Assembly (NCBI GenBank): GCA_026027325.1
Contig: JAMSLZ010000007.1
Coordinates: 1,612,001-1,676,000, forward strand
Source: Actinomucor elegans
Taxonomy: Eukaryota; Mucoromycota; Mucoromycetes; Mucorales; Mucoraceae
Length of the DNA: 64,000 nucleotides
Reading direction: 5' to 3'
A program made the position numbers and the translations under genes. Shown here one piece after another: positions 36,570 to 47,400 of the stretch (position 1 is the stretch's first letter; every line of letters begins with the position of its first letter). Below the pieces are notes generated by a model. The model saw nothing but the letters and a program-made list of their open reading frames with translations. It was not told the origin of the DNA and did no database searches.

Positions 36570-37792
36570 CAAAATGATACCCATTATATATATATTTATA
36601 CCGCGTAAAAAAAATCAAGCACTTCTATGTACATACATGCTTTACATTATATTATGGCCCTTTTTCATTATGTCTTATTTCATTGTTATTTATTAAGCCA
36701 AAAAAAATTAGATTTTCAAAATAAAGATCATTCACCCCATGAAGATTGACAGATCATTCGATATACAAACATGTCAACTTTACTATCAATTGGGTCCCAT
36801 GAGCAACACCTTCAACCTAAATGGCGTTGGGCTGTTATTTTTATTGATAATCCAATCGCAATAGTAATAAAGGCAAACACTCGGAAGCCGGGATAGCCAT
36901 AAAAAAGTTTAGCATAGAACACATTGTGACACAGCTTAAGGCACGGGTCAGACGCATTTTCAAACAAGGCAACTGTATATACTATTCCGCTTATTGGATA
37001 ACCACTATTTTTTGCAGCACTTCACTAAGTGTAACGTGATACAGTGTCATACCAAACATCAAAATCAATTTTCTCCAGTTTAAATTTAGCCCCAATATGA
37101 ATTGCCTTTTGATTTGTTAGGTCTGGAACCAATGTGGGCGATTCTCAATGCCAACTTTGATTATTAAACCCCCTTTGGAAGGAGAGTATTATATGTCAAT
37201 GCTCTTATGAAGAAACTAGTCTACTCTATGATTCAGTTCAAAGGGATGACCCTTTTTAATCTCGACGGATGGTTTTCTCTTTGGACCCGAAAAATAAAAA
37301 AAAAATAAAAAAAATAGAAACACGGACCACATTACCTTTTCATACGATTTATCAATTACATTCCATAGCAAAAGAAAGTAGTGAAAATATTGTTACTATC
37401 AACATTTCCTTATCTATCTATCTATCTATCTTGGAAGCAAAAACACGTTCATTGGACATAGTGAATAAAGTTTCTGCATCTTTGAAACACGATTTCATCA
37501 AGGGATACTTTAGAACAATAATAAGAGCAGAAGGGGTTTTGTTATCATTATTACAATGAGATGCTATATATGCATATAATATAACAGTATTAGGGGCTAA
37601 CAGCAGCTTGTCTCTAGCATGCTTGCAGCAGAGACATCATCACGCGAGAACTGATAAAAAGGAGCAACTCAAATCTAAATAGGAGTTTCCTAATAACAAG
37701 ATCCCCTAGGCTCGATTTCATATAAATAGTTATTATAACCCAAGTGATCACTCTTTTCTACAGGAAGTTCTCTTTTTTTTTTTCGTCTTCTA
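36570..37792. other. Intergenic
   Basis: No gene supported. An open frame at 37269-37559 matches nothing I know, includes a TATC repeat and lacks splice extensions. The 3' part contains the promoter of the next gene. Confidence 0.55.
37721..37728 (+). promoter_or_regulatory. TATA box
   Basis: TATAAATA lies 72 bases before the ATG at 37793, followed by a TTTTTTTTTTCGTC leader directly before the start. Confidence 0.5.
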
Positions 37793-38362
37793 ATGACTTA
37801 TGATCGACCAGGAGAAGAGGACGAGTTATTTGCTCATGACATGCTACGCTGGTCTTCTTCTCAGCAGCCTATGGATATGGAGATGCCATTGCAGGCAGTA
37901 GTATCTTCCGCTTCCTCTTCGACTATCGCTGCTGTAAGTACAACCATCCCGGTCCCTGCTAGTACACCTTTGCCCGCTATCAATACTACAAATCCTGCTA
38001 TTGCTCCTCCCCCACCCATCCTGAATCCTAACAAACAATATCATCCTGAATGGGGCGTCATTAAAGACCAAGACTTTCATCCCCTTACATTAAAACATCA
38101 ACGCGATCTTGAGAATTCTTTTAATACAGGCTCTGCAATTGCAGACTTTTACTTTTGGCAGGCCAATTTGGGAGGATACTGTATGGCTGATATGGTGCAA
38201 GGTAAGATATACAAGGATGAATAGCAATTGCAGAGCAATTGACCCCGCTATCTGAATATAGGCATTGTTGTATCTTCAGAAGGTGCCTTTGTTCTTGAAA
38301 GAAAAATAGTAGAAGGTGCGCCTCATCCAGGCAGAAGAAAAAAAAAACGCGGATTGGGGTGA
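37793..38362 (+). CDS. Small protein with possible WWE-like C-terminal region
   Basis: Two exons, 37793-38201 and 38262-38362, give 169 residues. Residues 1-75 are acidic, then low-complexity Ala/Ser/Thr/Pro with a short poly-Pro (APPPP). From about residue 83 the sequence looks folded: YHPEWGVIKDQDFHPLTLKH, then QRDLENSFNTG, then DFYFWQANLGGYCMADMVQG. A VVSSEGAFVLER strand and a basic tail RRKKKRGLG follow. The pattern W...F.PL...Q..LE..F..G followed by a VLE-type strand recalls WWE domains of ubiquitin and poly-ADP-ribose proteins. The insert is long, though, and the match is by eye only. I do not recognise the family. The basic tail may be a nuclear signal. Confidence 0.6.
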
Positions 38363-38480
38363 GAACGAGTACACGGGTTCGTAAAGAACACTAAGGCAAA
38401 TCCATGTACCATAATTGAACCCTTTTAATTACTATTATTACTACTACTATCACTACTCTTTATTAACTCGTAATTTACTA

Positions 38481-39880
38481 TTACTGCTGCTGTTCACGAA
38501 TGGGAGCTAAAAGTCGAGAATGAGTACATATAATAAAGCTATTGAAATAAAGGTACATACCAAAATAAGGATGGTTCATGGCTTCTTTTGCAGTAGGTCT
38601 ATCTTGGTGATCATATTGTAACAACTGGTCTAATAAGTCAAATACTTCATTCGACATGTACTTTTGGTTTTCAGTTGTAACAAATTTACTCCAAGGCTTT
38701 ACAGGGTATCTAATTACATTCATTTAGTATTGATCCATCCTCCCGCCCCCTCCCTCTTTTCCTTCCTTCCCCCTTTCTCCCTCCCCCTCTTCCCCTCAAT
38801 GTAAAGGTACAACTTACTTTCCCATCAGTTTTTGGATATGAGGATGTAACTTGAGATCATACTTTTTCAAGTATTCGTGCATTTTATCGGTACCAAGAAC
38901 TTTGGCAATCTTGACCAACTGATCATAATTATCTGTACCATTAAAGAAAGGTTCTTTACGAAAGATCTAACTTTCAAGGTCAATATACCATATATATATA
39001 TATATATATATTTACTGTTAACGACTTACCATGCCGGCCAACATACAGCCAAAACTCCATAAATCCAAGCTGTAATCGTAATAATGGAAGTCCACCAAAA
39101 GCTCAGGTCCTTTAAAACAACGCGATGCTACTCGAACATTGTACTTTTCTCCAGGATGATAAAAGTCGGCTAAACCCCAATCAATTAAACGAATCTAAGA
39201 TAGATAACACATTAGGTTTTTTTTTAATCCAGGAATTTCTTCTTCTTTTTTTTACCAACTACTGACCTGCTTATTTTCATGATCAATCATTACATTATGT
39301 GGCTTGACGTCACGGTGCATAATACCCATTGAGTGACAGTAATCGATAGCCTTCAAAAGCTCATACATATAATAGCGTACATCTAAATCAGTGAATCGAG
39401 GATACAATGTTCTAAAATCTGTGTTGTTGACATTTTCAAAAATCAGACAAGGTACACGAGACTTGCAAAAAAAAAAGTATGAGCTTATTATTATTATTTT
39501 ATAGTCACAGTACGTACCTCGGGGTCACGAACGACGTCCAATAAACCAATAATGTTGGGTCCACCGGTCAAGTTTTGCAAAATCTTGATCTCTCTCTTGA
39601 TCTTCTTCTTTTTGACAGGTTTCAAGACCTTAATAACGCATTGCTGTTGGTTTAAAGCGTTTACTCCAGAGAACACTTCAGAGTACTTGCCTCGGCCAAT
39701 CTTTTTACTAATCTCGTAGACATCTTGCGATCTAATAAACAAAATCAATGGATGCTGAAAAAGGCACACAGGAAGTTGAGTAATTTACCCCCAAGTTACT
39801 TGAAGTGCTTCATAATCGTAATATTCCTTGGGCTTGTTTGTATTTGCATAAGGATATGCCTTTGCAATACTGTCTGACAT
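38481..39880 (-). CDS. CKA1: Casein kinase 2 catalytic subunit alpha
   Basis: CK2 is a constitutively active acidophilic Ser/Thr kinase of nucleus and cytoplasm, usually a tetramer with two beta subunits. Seven exons: 39880-39789, 39731-39518, 39461-39267, 39194-39030, 38966-38818, 38709-38561 and 38506-38481, 329 residues, the usual core length. Landmarks: [11 protein letters not shown] (glycine-rich loop), [17 protein letters not shown] (catalytic Lys and the basic cluster specific to CK2), HRDVKPHN (catalytic loop), and [20 protein letters not shown]. The last has the DWG that replaces DFG in CK2 and an activation segment held open. Then [19 protein letters not shown] and [21 protein letters not shown] short last exon encodes APIREQQQ. 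Confidence 0.96.
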
Positions 39881-41174
39881 GGCTTAGAAGTCGAGATTAG
39901 GAGTGAAAAAAAGGAAAGGCTTTGCCAAAAAAAAAAAAAAAGGTCGAGGAAAAGCAAAGACATTCGAGAAAAAAAAAATGATATTCATTCTCAGCTATCA
40001 AGCTTGTGTACTTTATTGGATACCGGTATGTGAAAAGCGGCCCCTCCTGAGGTCTACGTTAAGATCTCCAAGCTTCTTTTCTCTCAAACACGTGAATGCG
40101 ATTTTCAGATAACTGAATAAAATAGGCAGATTTACAAGGTGTAACGGATTTTGTATCGCTTTTTTTTTTTTATTGCGCATCAAGTGGCATAAATTCATAT
40201 TTTAGATTTGGAATTAATTTGATCTATATCTTTTATATCTATATTTGAAAAAAAATACTACACACGCATTCTTTTCACTTTAATAGCTGTCTGAAAAAAA
40301 AAGAGTATTTTGATTAACATGAGCCCTTGTCGCTGTCAAAAATATTTGCTTGAAATACCAGTGTTTTTGATTGGCTACGAGATTTTTTCCAGCGAAAGAT
40401 CCATTACGCTGAACAAGACCTTACAATTACTATATCGTATCTTGGTCGACAATAAATTAAAATAAAGATCCAATATCCAGGATATAGATTAAAAAAGCAC
40501 TCTTTCTAACAATTTATAATTTATAGTTATGACTTGTTGAAAACAAAAGTTAAGTTGCAAATGATCTATTATGTTTTTGACAGCTAGCGGTAACTATGGC
40601 AATTTTCTCAGTTACTGTATACTTTTCAAATAAAGGATTATGTGTTTATTCTACTGTCGATTATATATATATATATATCAATAACATGACTATCGTACCT
40701 TTCAAGGAACTAGGTTATTCAACTATGAAATGCCATCAAGTATCCTGAACCCATCTGGATTACGTATGAAGATTCAGTTTTCTGATTAAGTTCAAGCTAT
40801 ACTATCCATAATTGCTTGTTGGTTCGAGAGGATTGAAGACTAGAAATGGATACGAAAAAAAAAAATTGATTATACATACCACAAGTTGGTAAAAGTTCAA
40901 AAGCGCCTGATGCCATCGAAATCCCCATGACCGGAGTTGATTTCTTTACTGGGGTTTTAAAGCTTGTGGATGTGTGTGGAACTGACTCTGTCGGCCTAAT
41001 TGCATGTTACACAACACGGCCACCAAAGAATTAAATATGTTTGCTTTCCACACTGTGGCTCTCGGCTATGAATTTATTCATAGTGTATCGGTTTACCAGA
41101 GAGCACCGGTACTAATATGCAATCGAAATTTTTTTTTATAATATATATTTGAAAAATGAAAATGAAAATCTAAA
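39881..41174. other. Intergenic
   Basis: No gene seen. It contains the CK2 promoter side (poly-A rich, near 39900-39980) and a TA microsatellite near 40665. Candidate open frames are short and A-run driven. Confidence 0.6.
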
Positions 41175-41579
41175 TTATTTATTGAACCATCCTGTCCATT
41201 TCTTGTATGATTGTGTTTGTTCAGGTTGTCTGGGTTCTGTCCACATAAAATTACCACCTTCACTTCCACCTCTACCGCCTCTACCGTTGTTTTCTCGGAT
41301 TTCATGTACCTTGCGTACTAATGGTCCCCAAATATGTGTTTCACCATAGTACATGTAACCTAAACCTAGACCTGCACCAGCTAAATGTGCCTATAGTACA
41401 ACATGTTAATTGTTCAGTTTGTCTGTTTTTCTCTTTATATAGGACTTACGAAATGATCAAACATTCTCCATTTGAATATAATACCAGCCAAATCAAAACC
41501 CATTAAAGCAGGAAGAGCATACCTAACAAGAAAAAGGTTTCATGTTAATCTCTCCCCAGCCTAATTCAAACCGACTGTC

Positions 41580-41624
<45 letters not shown>

Positions 41625-42595
41625 TACCCTAGCTTGATTGGAATCATAGGTAAAAAGATAAGGCTGATACTCGAGTTTGGATACATGGCAGCCGTAGAAG
41701 CCAAGAGTCCATAAATTGCGCCACTGGCACCAAGACTAGGCAATAAAGGTCTGGCATTTCTCAAAGCCAAACTACACACATGACTCACCACATTGGCACC
41801 TATACCCGCGCTCAAATACATGGCTACAAACTGTTCTCTACCCAACGCATCATGGACGACTCTTCCAAAGGACCATAATCCAACCATATTCAATGCAAAA
41901 TGGAAAAACTCTTGATGTGAGAAACAGCTGGTCAATAGTGTGACATTTTGGCGGCTACCTGGTAAGTGCAAGAACCATTTGCTCATAAAAGGCGCCAAAC
42001 GAGGGATCTGCCAACAAGCAAATACAACTGTGTTGATGGCGATCAATCCTGTCAGAGTCTTTTCAGCTTCGGATAACGTAGCAAATTTCTCACCGAGCAT
42101 CCAAATGGCCCGTTTGATATCTTGTGGTAAATGGATGGCATCGAGACGACGTGCGAGGTTTTCGAGTAAATGGTGTCGTTTTTCAATCAAGAGATCTCGT
42201 TTTTCACGCCAGAGTTCGGCCAACATAGATTCCTCGGTGGAACCAAAAAAGGACCATTGACGCGAATGGAGGCGAAGACGATCCCATAAAGTCTGTTGAT
42301 TGCGATCAAAGATTATGGCTGAAGTGATAAATGCGCTTGCTGAGAATGCGAAGCCGTATGCAATAGGTCCTGCATACCGAATACGAGGGAAAGAAGGTTG
42401 GTTCCTCCAATTTCTTAATGGTGTCGATAGTGGTGGTGCTGAAGATAAGCTTTGCGTTTGCGCTTGTATGGTAATAGGTGAAGGGGCATTGTATTGGCGA
42501 GGTTGTAAATTGGGCCGACAAGTAGTAATGAAGCGACTATAGACTAAAGTATTTGTGGGTAGCTTTGTTCCTCTCAGAGGAATGGCTCTAATCAT
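41175..42595 (-). CDS. PCP1: Mitochondrial rhomboid protease (Pcp1/PARL type)
   Basis: This intramembrane serine protease of the inner mitochondrial membrane processes dynamin-like Mgm1 and other proteins in yeast. Three exons: 42595-41628, 41522-41450 and 41390-41175, 418 residues. The first 60 residues are rich in Arg, Ser and Thr and lack acids, as expected for a mitochondrial presequence. A hydrophobic segment near residue 80-95 (YGFAFSASAFITSAIIF) precedes the rhomboid core, giving the 1+6 topology of PARL. Catalytic Ser sits in LGASGAIYGLL. The oxyanion region is HFALNMVGLWSFG. Catalytic His is in FDHFAHLAGAGLGLGYMYYG, created across the second splice. The C-terminus is Gly/Arg-rich. 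The first intron carries a long T-run/A-run pair. Confidence 0.92.
41580..41622 (+). repeat. T-run followed directly by A-run inside the PCP1 intron
   Basis: Fourteen T are followed by twenty-nine A, ending just five bases before exon 1 on the minus strand. The two runs could fold on each other in the pre-mRNA close to the 5' splice site. Confidence 0.85.
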
Positions 42596-43412
42596 TTGAA
42601 ACGTCTATAAGAAAGAAAAGTTTTGGGTGTAAACTGCGTAATAATAACGTAGTAGTGTGTGGTAGAGGGTCCCTTACATCAACCTATCGGCGCTCAAAGG
42701 TTCTATTACGTAAGCCGAAAGCTTGCTCATGTTACTTTATCTCTTAATAACTTATTAAGCGCATTAAACGAAATAATACGACACAAACTTTACCATATAC
42801 TCTGTGCAGTAAGCAATTTGTTGCAACATTGATGATACATTTTGCTTGTCTTGAATACTGTCAAAAAAAAAGGATACTAAGATGCACTGTTACTGCCAAG
42901 TCAGTTTTCTATATTTTTATTGGATATCGGTGATTTAAAATGTTAACGACAATAGTAATAATTCTCGGAATCTATAAAATTACCTTACACATCGAAAGAC
43001 ATGAATTATTTTTTAAATCCATAAAGTGTTATTTGATGAATAGTTGGAATATCTGAATTTTTCGTCTCTGGATCTTTTTATCGATCTCGGTCAAACACAA
43101 CATCGGATTAATAGTCCATGTTCAGAATGAGTTGATGCTTCTACTCTAGCCTTTACTAAGTCCAGTTTAAATGAATATATTATAGCGTCAGTGAAGATAA
43201 AAGTAAAATACACGTTTCATATAAGCTGAATTTACAGATTTATAGACCTTTTGACTAATCTCAGTTAAATATCATGTCCAAGAAGTGATACATATTCATA
43301 ACAAGCAGGTGTATAAGAAATACGCTATACCCTGAAGGATTTTAAAGTTTAAGACTAACTTGAACATTAAGAACTGCTAATTAGTACATAGGGAAGGATT
43401 TTACTTTTATTT
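42596..43412. other. Intergenic with two repeat copies
   Basis: No gene seen. The 43065-43320 part consists of two copies of the dispersed repeat. Confidence 0.6.
43065..43325 (+). repeat. Two degenerate copies of the dispersed repeat about 173 bases apart
   Basis: Core one begins at 43088 with CGGTCAAAC and continues to CCATGTTCAGAATGAGTTGA. Core two begins near 43261 with CAGTTAAATATCATG and is preceded by GATTTATAGACCTTTTGACT. The AT-rich stretch between them resembles the inter-core DNA at 22365-22985. Confidence 0.55.
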
Positions 43413-44449
43413 TTAAGAGTACTCTTTTAAAAGAAGTTTGATATAGAACTTATCAATGAAACAGTTCGGGATGCACGATAGATAGAAAAGAAACGATACC
43501 AATGTCTGCCGAGATAAATTGACTGCGAGCTGTTTGTTGAGGTATCCAAGTTGATTTTCTGTACCTACATTCAACTCGAATTCCAAGAGCGATGGAAATT
43601 TGTGCATTATATATAAAAGAGAATCATCATTTGCTATTGCTATATTGACACTCAATTGCTTGATTTGAGGCCACTGTCTGATATGTTCAAGCGGCTGACA
43701 TATGGCTCGCGATTGAAAATCACTATTATTCAGTAATACTTTTGGCGAAACATAAGAAGTGATCTTTACTCTCTCTAATGATAAAGGACAAGCATCGATA
43801 TACGGGTCATATTCAAAGATATGCTTACCAAAGAGTTCAAAATCAACAGATTGTAGCTTTTGAAACGACGCAAGCGATTCAGTCAGTTGTTGATGATGAT
43901 CATCGTCTATTTGTTCGGTAAAAAAGATTCCCCGAAAATAAATAGTGCAGTTAACCGATCTCGAAGCAGCCAAGCCAATTCAGCATAAACGCTATAATCA
44001 GACATGAAAATGCCTGGATGCTGTATGGTATCCATCTTCGGCCATGCTCCATAGTACAGCTTCCTTCTCAGCTTCTTAAGATAATTAGTACTGCCGCTCT
44101 CACAAATTAGAGATACAAGATTAGGGCAGTATATCGCGTATATATCGAAATCATCTGTCCATCTGTTGAACCTGATTTCGCGGACCATCTCGCCAATTGA
44201 CGGATCCTGTAAAATCCTGAGTGTAAACTTGCCGTAGTAGTGTCGGCTATCACTGAGATCGACACAACGATGGATTCTTTTGTTTACCAACTGATTCCAT
44301 AATTTGCAAGTAAGCTGACATTGCAAGGTTGTTGTCTCGTCTTCCAGATCAATCTCGTTCAGAATCACAGTAATGATCTCGAATGGAAAACTTTGACTGG
44401 AATGCATTCGAAAAAAAGAAGGTCGTGATAAAATCAATGCAAAATGCAT
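43413..44449 (-). CDS. F-box protein with a homopolymer frameshift
   Basis: F-box proteins recruit substrates to SCF ubiquitin ligases. A typical F-box lies near the start: FPFEIITVILNEIDLEDETT followed by CQLTCKLWNQLV. The rest resembles the leucine-rich, weakly repetitive C-terminal half of F-box proteins common in Mucoromycota: CPNLVSLICES, LTALFIFGES, EQIDDDHHQQLTESLASFQK, CPLSLERVKI and KFPSLLEFEL. The reading frame breaks at the run 43920-43925 (six A on the plus strand). One further base in the run would join both halves, and the two open frames overlap there without a splice signal. So this is a recent pseudogene or a sequence error. The start could be the first ATG at 44449 or the one 14 codons later, which sits closer to the F-box. 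About 345 residues if continuous. Confidence 0.75.
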
Positions 44450-46460
44450 AAACTGATTTTTAAAGGTCTACAGCTGCGCAATTCGAACACGCGTGACTTG
44501 GCTTTGGCTTTATCATTCATTTTAACGGACACATGAATGAGAATTTTTAGCTAGTCGATCATTCACTGTCTTATATGCTGGTATACTTTCATGGTATAAT
44601 AATAGTAATCCGTAGTATATCTTTAGCTTGCCAAGTATTATCTTATGAATAATTGCAACAATTTTGAGTAGATGTAAAATCGTCCAAGTTTTTATCAAGC
44701 CCTTTAACAGGAATGAAATCTGTTCCGAAAAAAAAAAAGGGAAGAGATAATTTATATTCTATCTCAATTGAAAGGCGGTTGTATATACACTATTATAGAC
44801 GATTAAACGACATGTTAACTGAATCACTAGTTATATCAGCAGCCATAGAGATTATGCTTTATGTAATAGAAAGATATTGCATCAACAGCGATTTCATTAT
44901 TTATACTGATATTAAAAGAATTATGTTGCGTAACTATATTGCTTTGACAAAATGTAACTTACTCTCATTATTTAAAGATACCAAGTAAAAATGACAATTG
45001 CTAAGTTTAACTCTTACAGGTAACTAGTTCCTAGGCCACTAGTGAGTACAAGTCCTATATTCACCCAAGCATTAGAAATGGTTCAACGTTAATATGAAAG
45101 CAGAAACGTCAACCAATGCCTTAGAAGGAATTGTTCTGATGGAGAAACATCAAGGTCGTTTAGTAAACCGTCTAGAGATTTGCGATTAGTGTCCGAGTCT
45201 TGATATTCATTGTAAGTGATTGTGCTGCACTCACTAAACCCATTACTTAAATCCAATATTGTATATAAGAATGTATAATGCAGTCGTGGAGGTCAATTTC
45301 AGTAACACAGGCAAGCTCTATCTGTTTGATGTTATGCTACAATTAAAGTAACTACGCTCAAAACTCCACTTCCAAGTATCTATCATGGAGAGCCTTCTCG
45401 TTTATAATCGATGATCTTAGATACCACACGCTCACCTTCTACACTCTCGACATGTCATAGACGTATTTCTTTATTTTTTGTAAATTTGGCTAGTTTAGAC
45501 AAAAATACATTTTATTTTGATAGTTGTTTTCACATAAAGCAATATCAACAAGGTCAGCTCCATACTCTTCTATAATATTCCCAGTTATTCTAGTTTAGAT
45601 CTTCTTACAGACTAATTTACTTTTGCCTCTGGATTCAAACTCTTCCCATCCTGTATGTAGCAATAAATAGACAACTTAAAAACATAAAACACTATTCAAG
45701 CTGGTTGTATGGACCCAAACAGTTTTATACACTTTGATAATATCTTCAATTAGAGTAGAAACTTCAGTATAATTTTTAAATTATTAGGTTATCTAATTGT
45801 ATATACAATAATAATTTGTATAGTCTTCATTAAGACAACTTGGGTTCGGTATACTATAACATGATGATAATCAAGAGTCAAAACTGATACGAAATCTCGT
45901 TCCTGAAAACCTTGTTTTCCGTTCTCCAATAAGTGTTGCCATGCATGACTGAATGTAAATTGGGTCACTTTTCGGTAGCCAATTGAAAGAATTATAGAAA
46001 TACTTAAAAAGAAATACCCAGTTAATCTAAAACCAAAATTCTATGTTTTATCTTCTTTTTTTTTTACAACATAAATTGCATTTTAAAGATATATCCTATT
46101 GTCAGCTTATACTTATATGTAATAAATCATGCTTATGTAGCTTCTCATTATTATTATTTTTAGATATAAAAACCTCGAAAAATAAAACTTTTATACACTT
46201 TAAAATAACACCCAACTTTAATATCGAATCATACACAATTATTATATTACTTGGCATATAACAACAACTTTTATTATTATATCTTTAATCTGCCTTGATA
46301 GCTGATAAATTTAACAAGGAAAAAGTTTATAACAACACAAACTGGTTTAATGACCGCAGCCAATCAAATGACTCAAGCTTTCAGGCCCGTTTCGATGAGC
46401 TGAATCCAAGTTCAAGCTTCTTGTTCTTTCCAATACGTTTAATTCGCTCCTGTTAAAAGA
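44450..46460. other. Gene-poor region
   Basis: No gene supported. The frame at 44713-44988 is A-rich and unrecognised. A short stretch near 45100-45190 (frame NALEGIVLMEKHQGRLVNRL) reads like a coding relic, but I cannot extend it through splices. Confidence 0.5.
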
Positions 46461-47353
46461 ATGTCAAGGTAACGCTCCTTTTACATGCATTACACCATGA
46501 AAAGCCTTTGAATGACCGAGATTTAAGCGTTAGAAACCGTATAACAGCTGGTCCCAAATCTATCGTTTGTCAAGAAACCGAACTTCGAGGCGAGATTTCA
46601 ATAGGTGAGGTCCCATTACTAGAGGATAGATTATGACGTTTCGTACTAACTATATACCACTAGGCTCAGGTGAATAAAGATGACAGATTCAGTCTCATCA
46701 ATATGACTAACCTTTCAATTCAACATTCTAAAGGCACTGTGCTTCACCCTCAATGTCGTGTCATTGCCGAGAATGGTCCGATTTATATTGGAAAGAACAA
46801 TATCATTGAAGAGAATGTCATCATCTTTAACAAGTAAAAGTAGTTTTTTTTTTATTAGTTAATATTAGTGCGTATTATTGTTTGCTAAATGTATGCTTTC
46901 AATAGAAATTCTACTCCACTGGTCATTGGTGATAATAATGAGTTTGAAGTTGGTTGCTGTAAGGATAGGCTATAGTATAAAGAAAACTAGACATGCTTAC
47001 AGTCAAATGTAGATGTCGAAGGTACACGCATAGGCAATAACAATATTGTAGAGGCAAGGGGGCGTATATTAGGAAGTACTGCAGTTGGTAACTATTGCGT
47101 GATTGGATCTGGATGCTCGACCGAGAACAATGAAACCATAGCTGATCTCACTGTAATTTATGGCTCGCAATCAAAGAGAAGGACACAAAGTGAACCGTTA
47201 GCGGTAAAATATATTTGAAATATATCATGATGTCCAGTGCTTACTAACTTGTAATCAAAATAGACGCAAGCTACATTACACGCTAGACATTTGGATTACT
47301 TGCGAGAAGTTTTGCCCAAATACAATCATTTAAAGAAACTTGAATCATCCTAA
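46461..47353 (+). CDS. DCTN6: Dynactin subunit 6 (p27)
   Basis: p27 is part of the pointed-end complex of dynactin, which links the dynein motor to cargo. Six exons: 46461-46468, 46528-46604, 46734-46833, 46906-46958, 47013-47203 and 47264-47353, 172 residues, against 190 in human. Most of the protein is a left-handed beta helix built of hexapeptides. Visible blocks are SIVCQETELRGEISIG, HPQCRVIAENGPIYIGKNNI, IGDNNEFEVGCYVEG, GNNNIVEARG, then TVIYGSQSKRRTQSE and the helical C-terminus LDYLREVLPKYNHLKK. Similarity to human p27 runs in order through the whole chain. The third exon's acceptor (TTCTAAAG) makes a 129-base intron, longer than its neighbours. The gene ends 47 bases from the oppositely oriented rhomboid. 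Confidence 0.9.
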
Positions 47354-47400
47354 TACCATACCAAATAAACACTTATTTTATCCAGGGACTCCTTTATTAA

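Noticed and set aside
37269..37559. A 96-codon open frame with a promoter-like upstream region.
   Set aside because: It includes a TATC microsatellite and long A-runs and shows no domain. Support is too weak.
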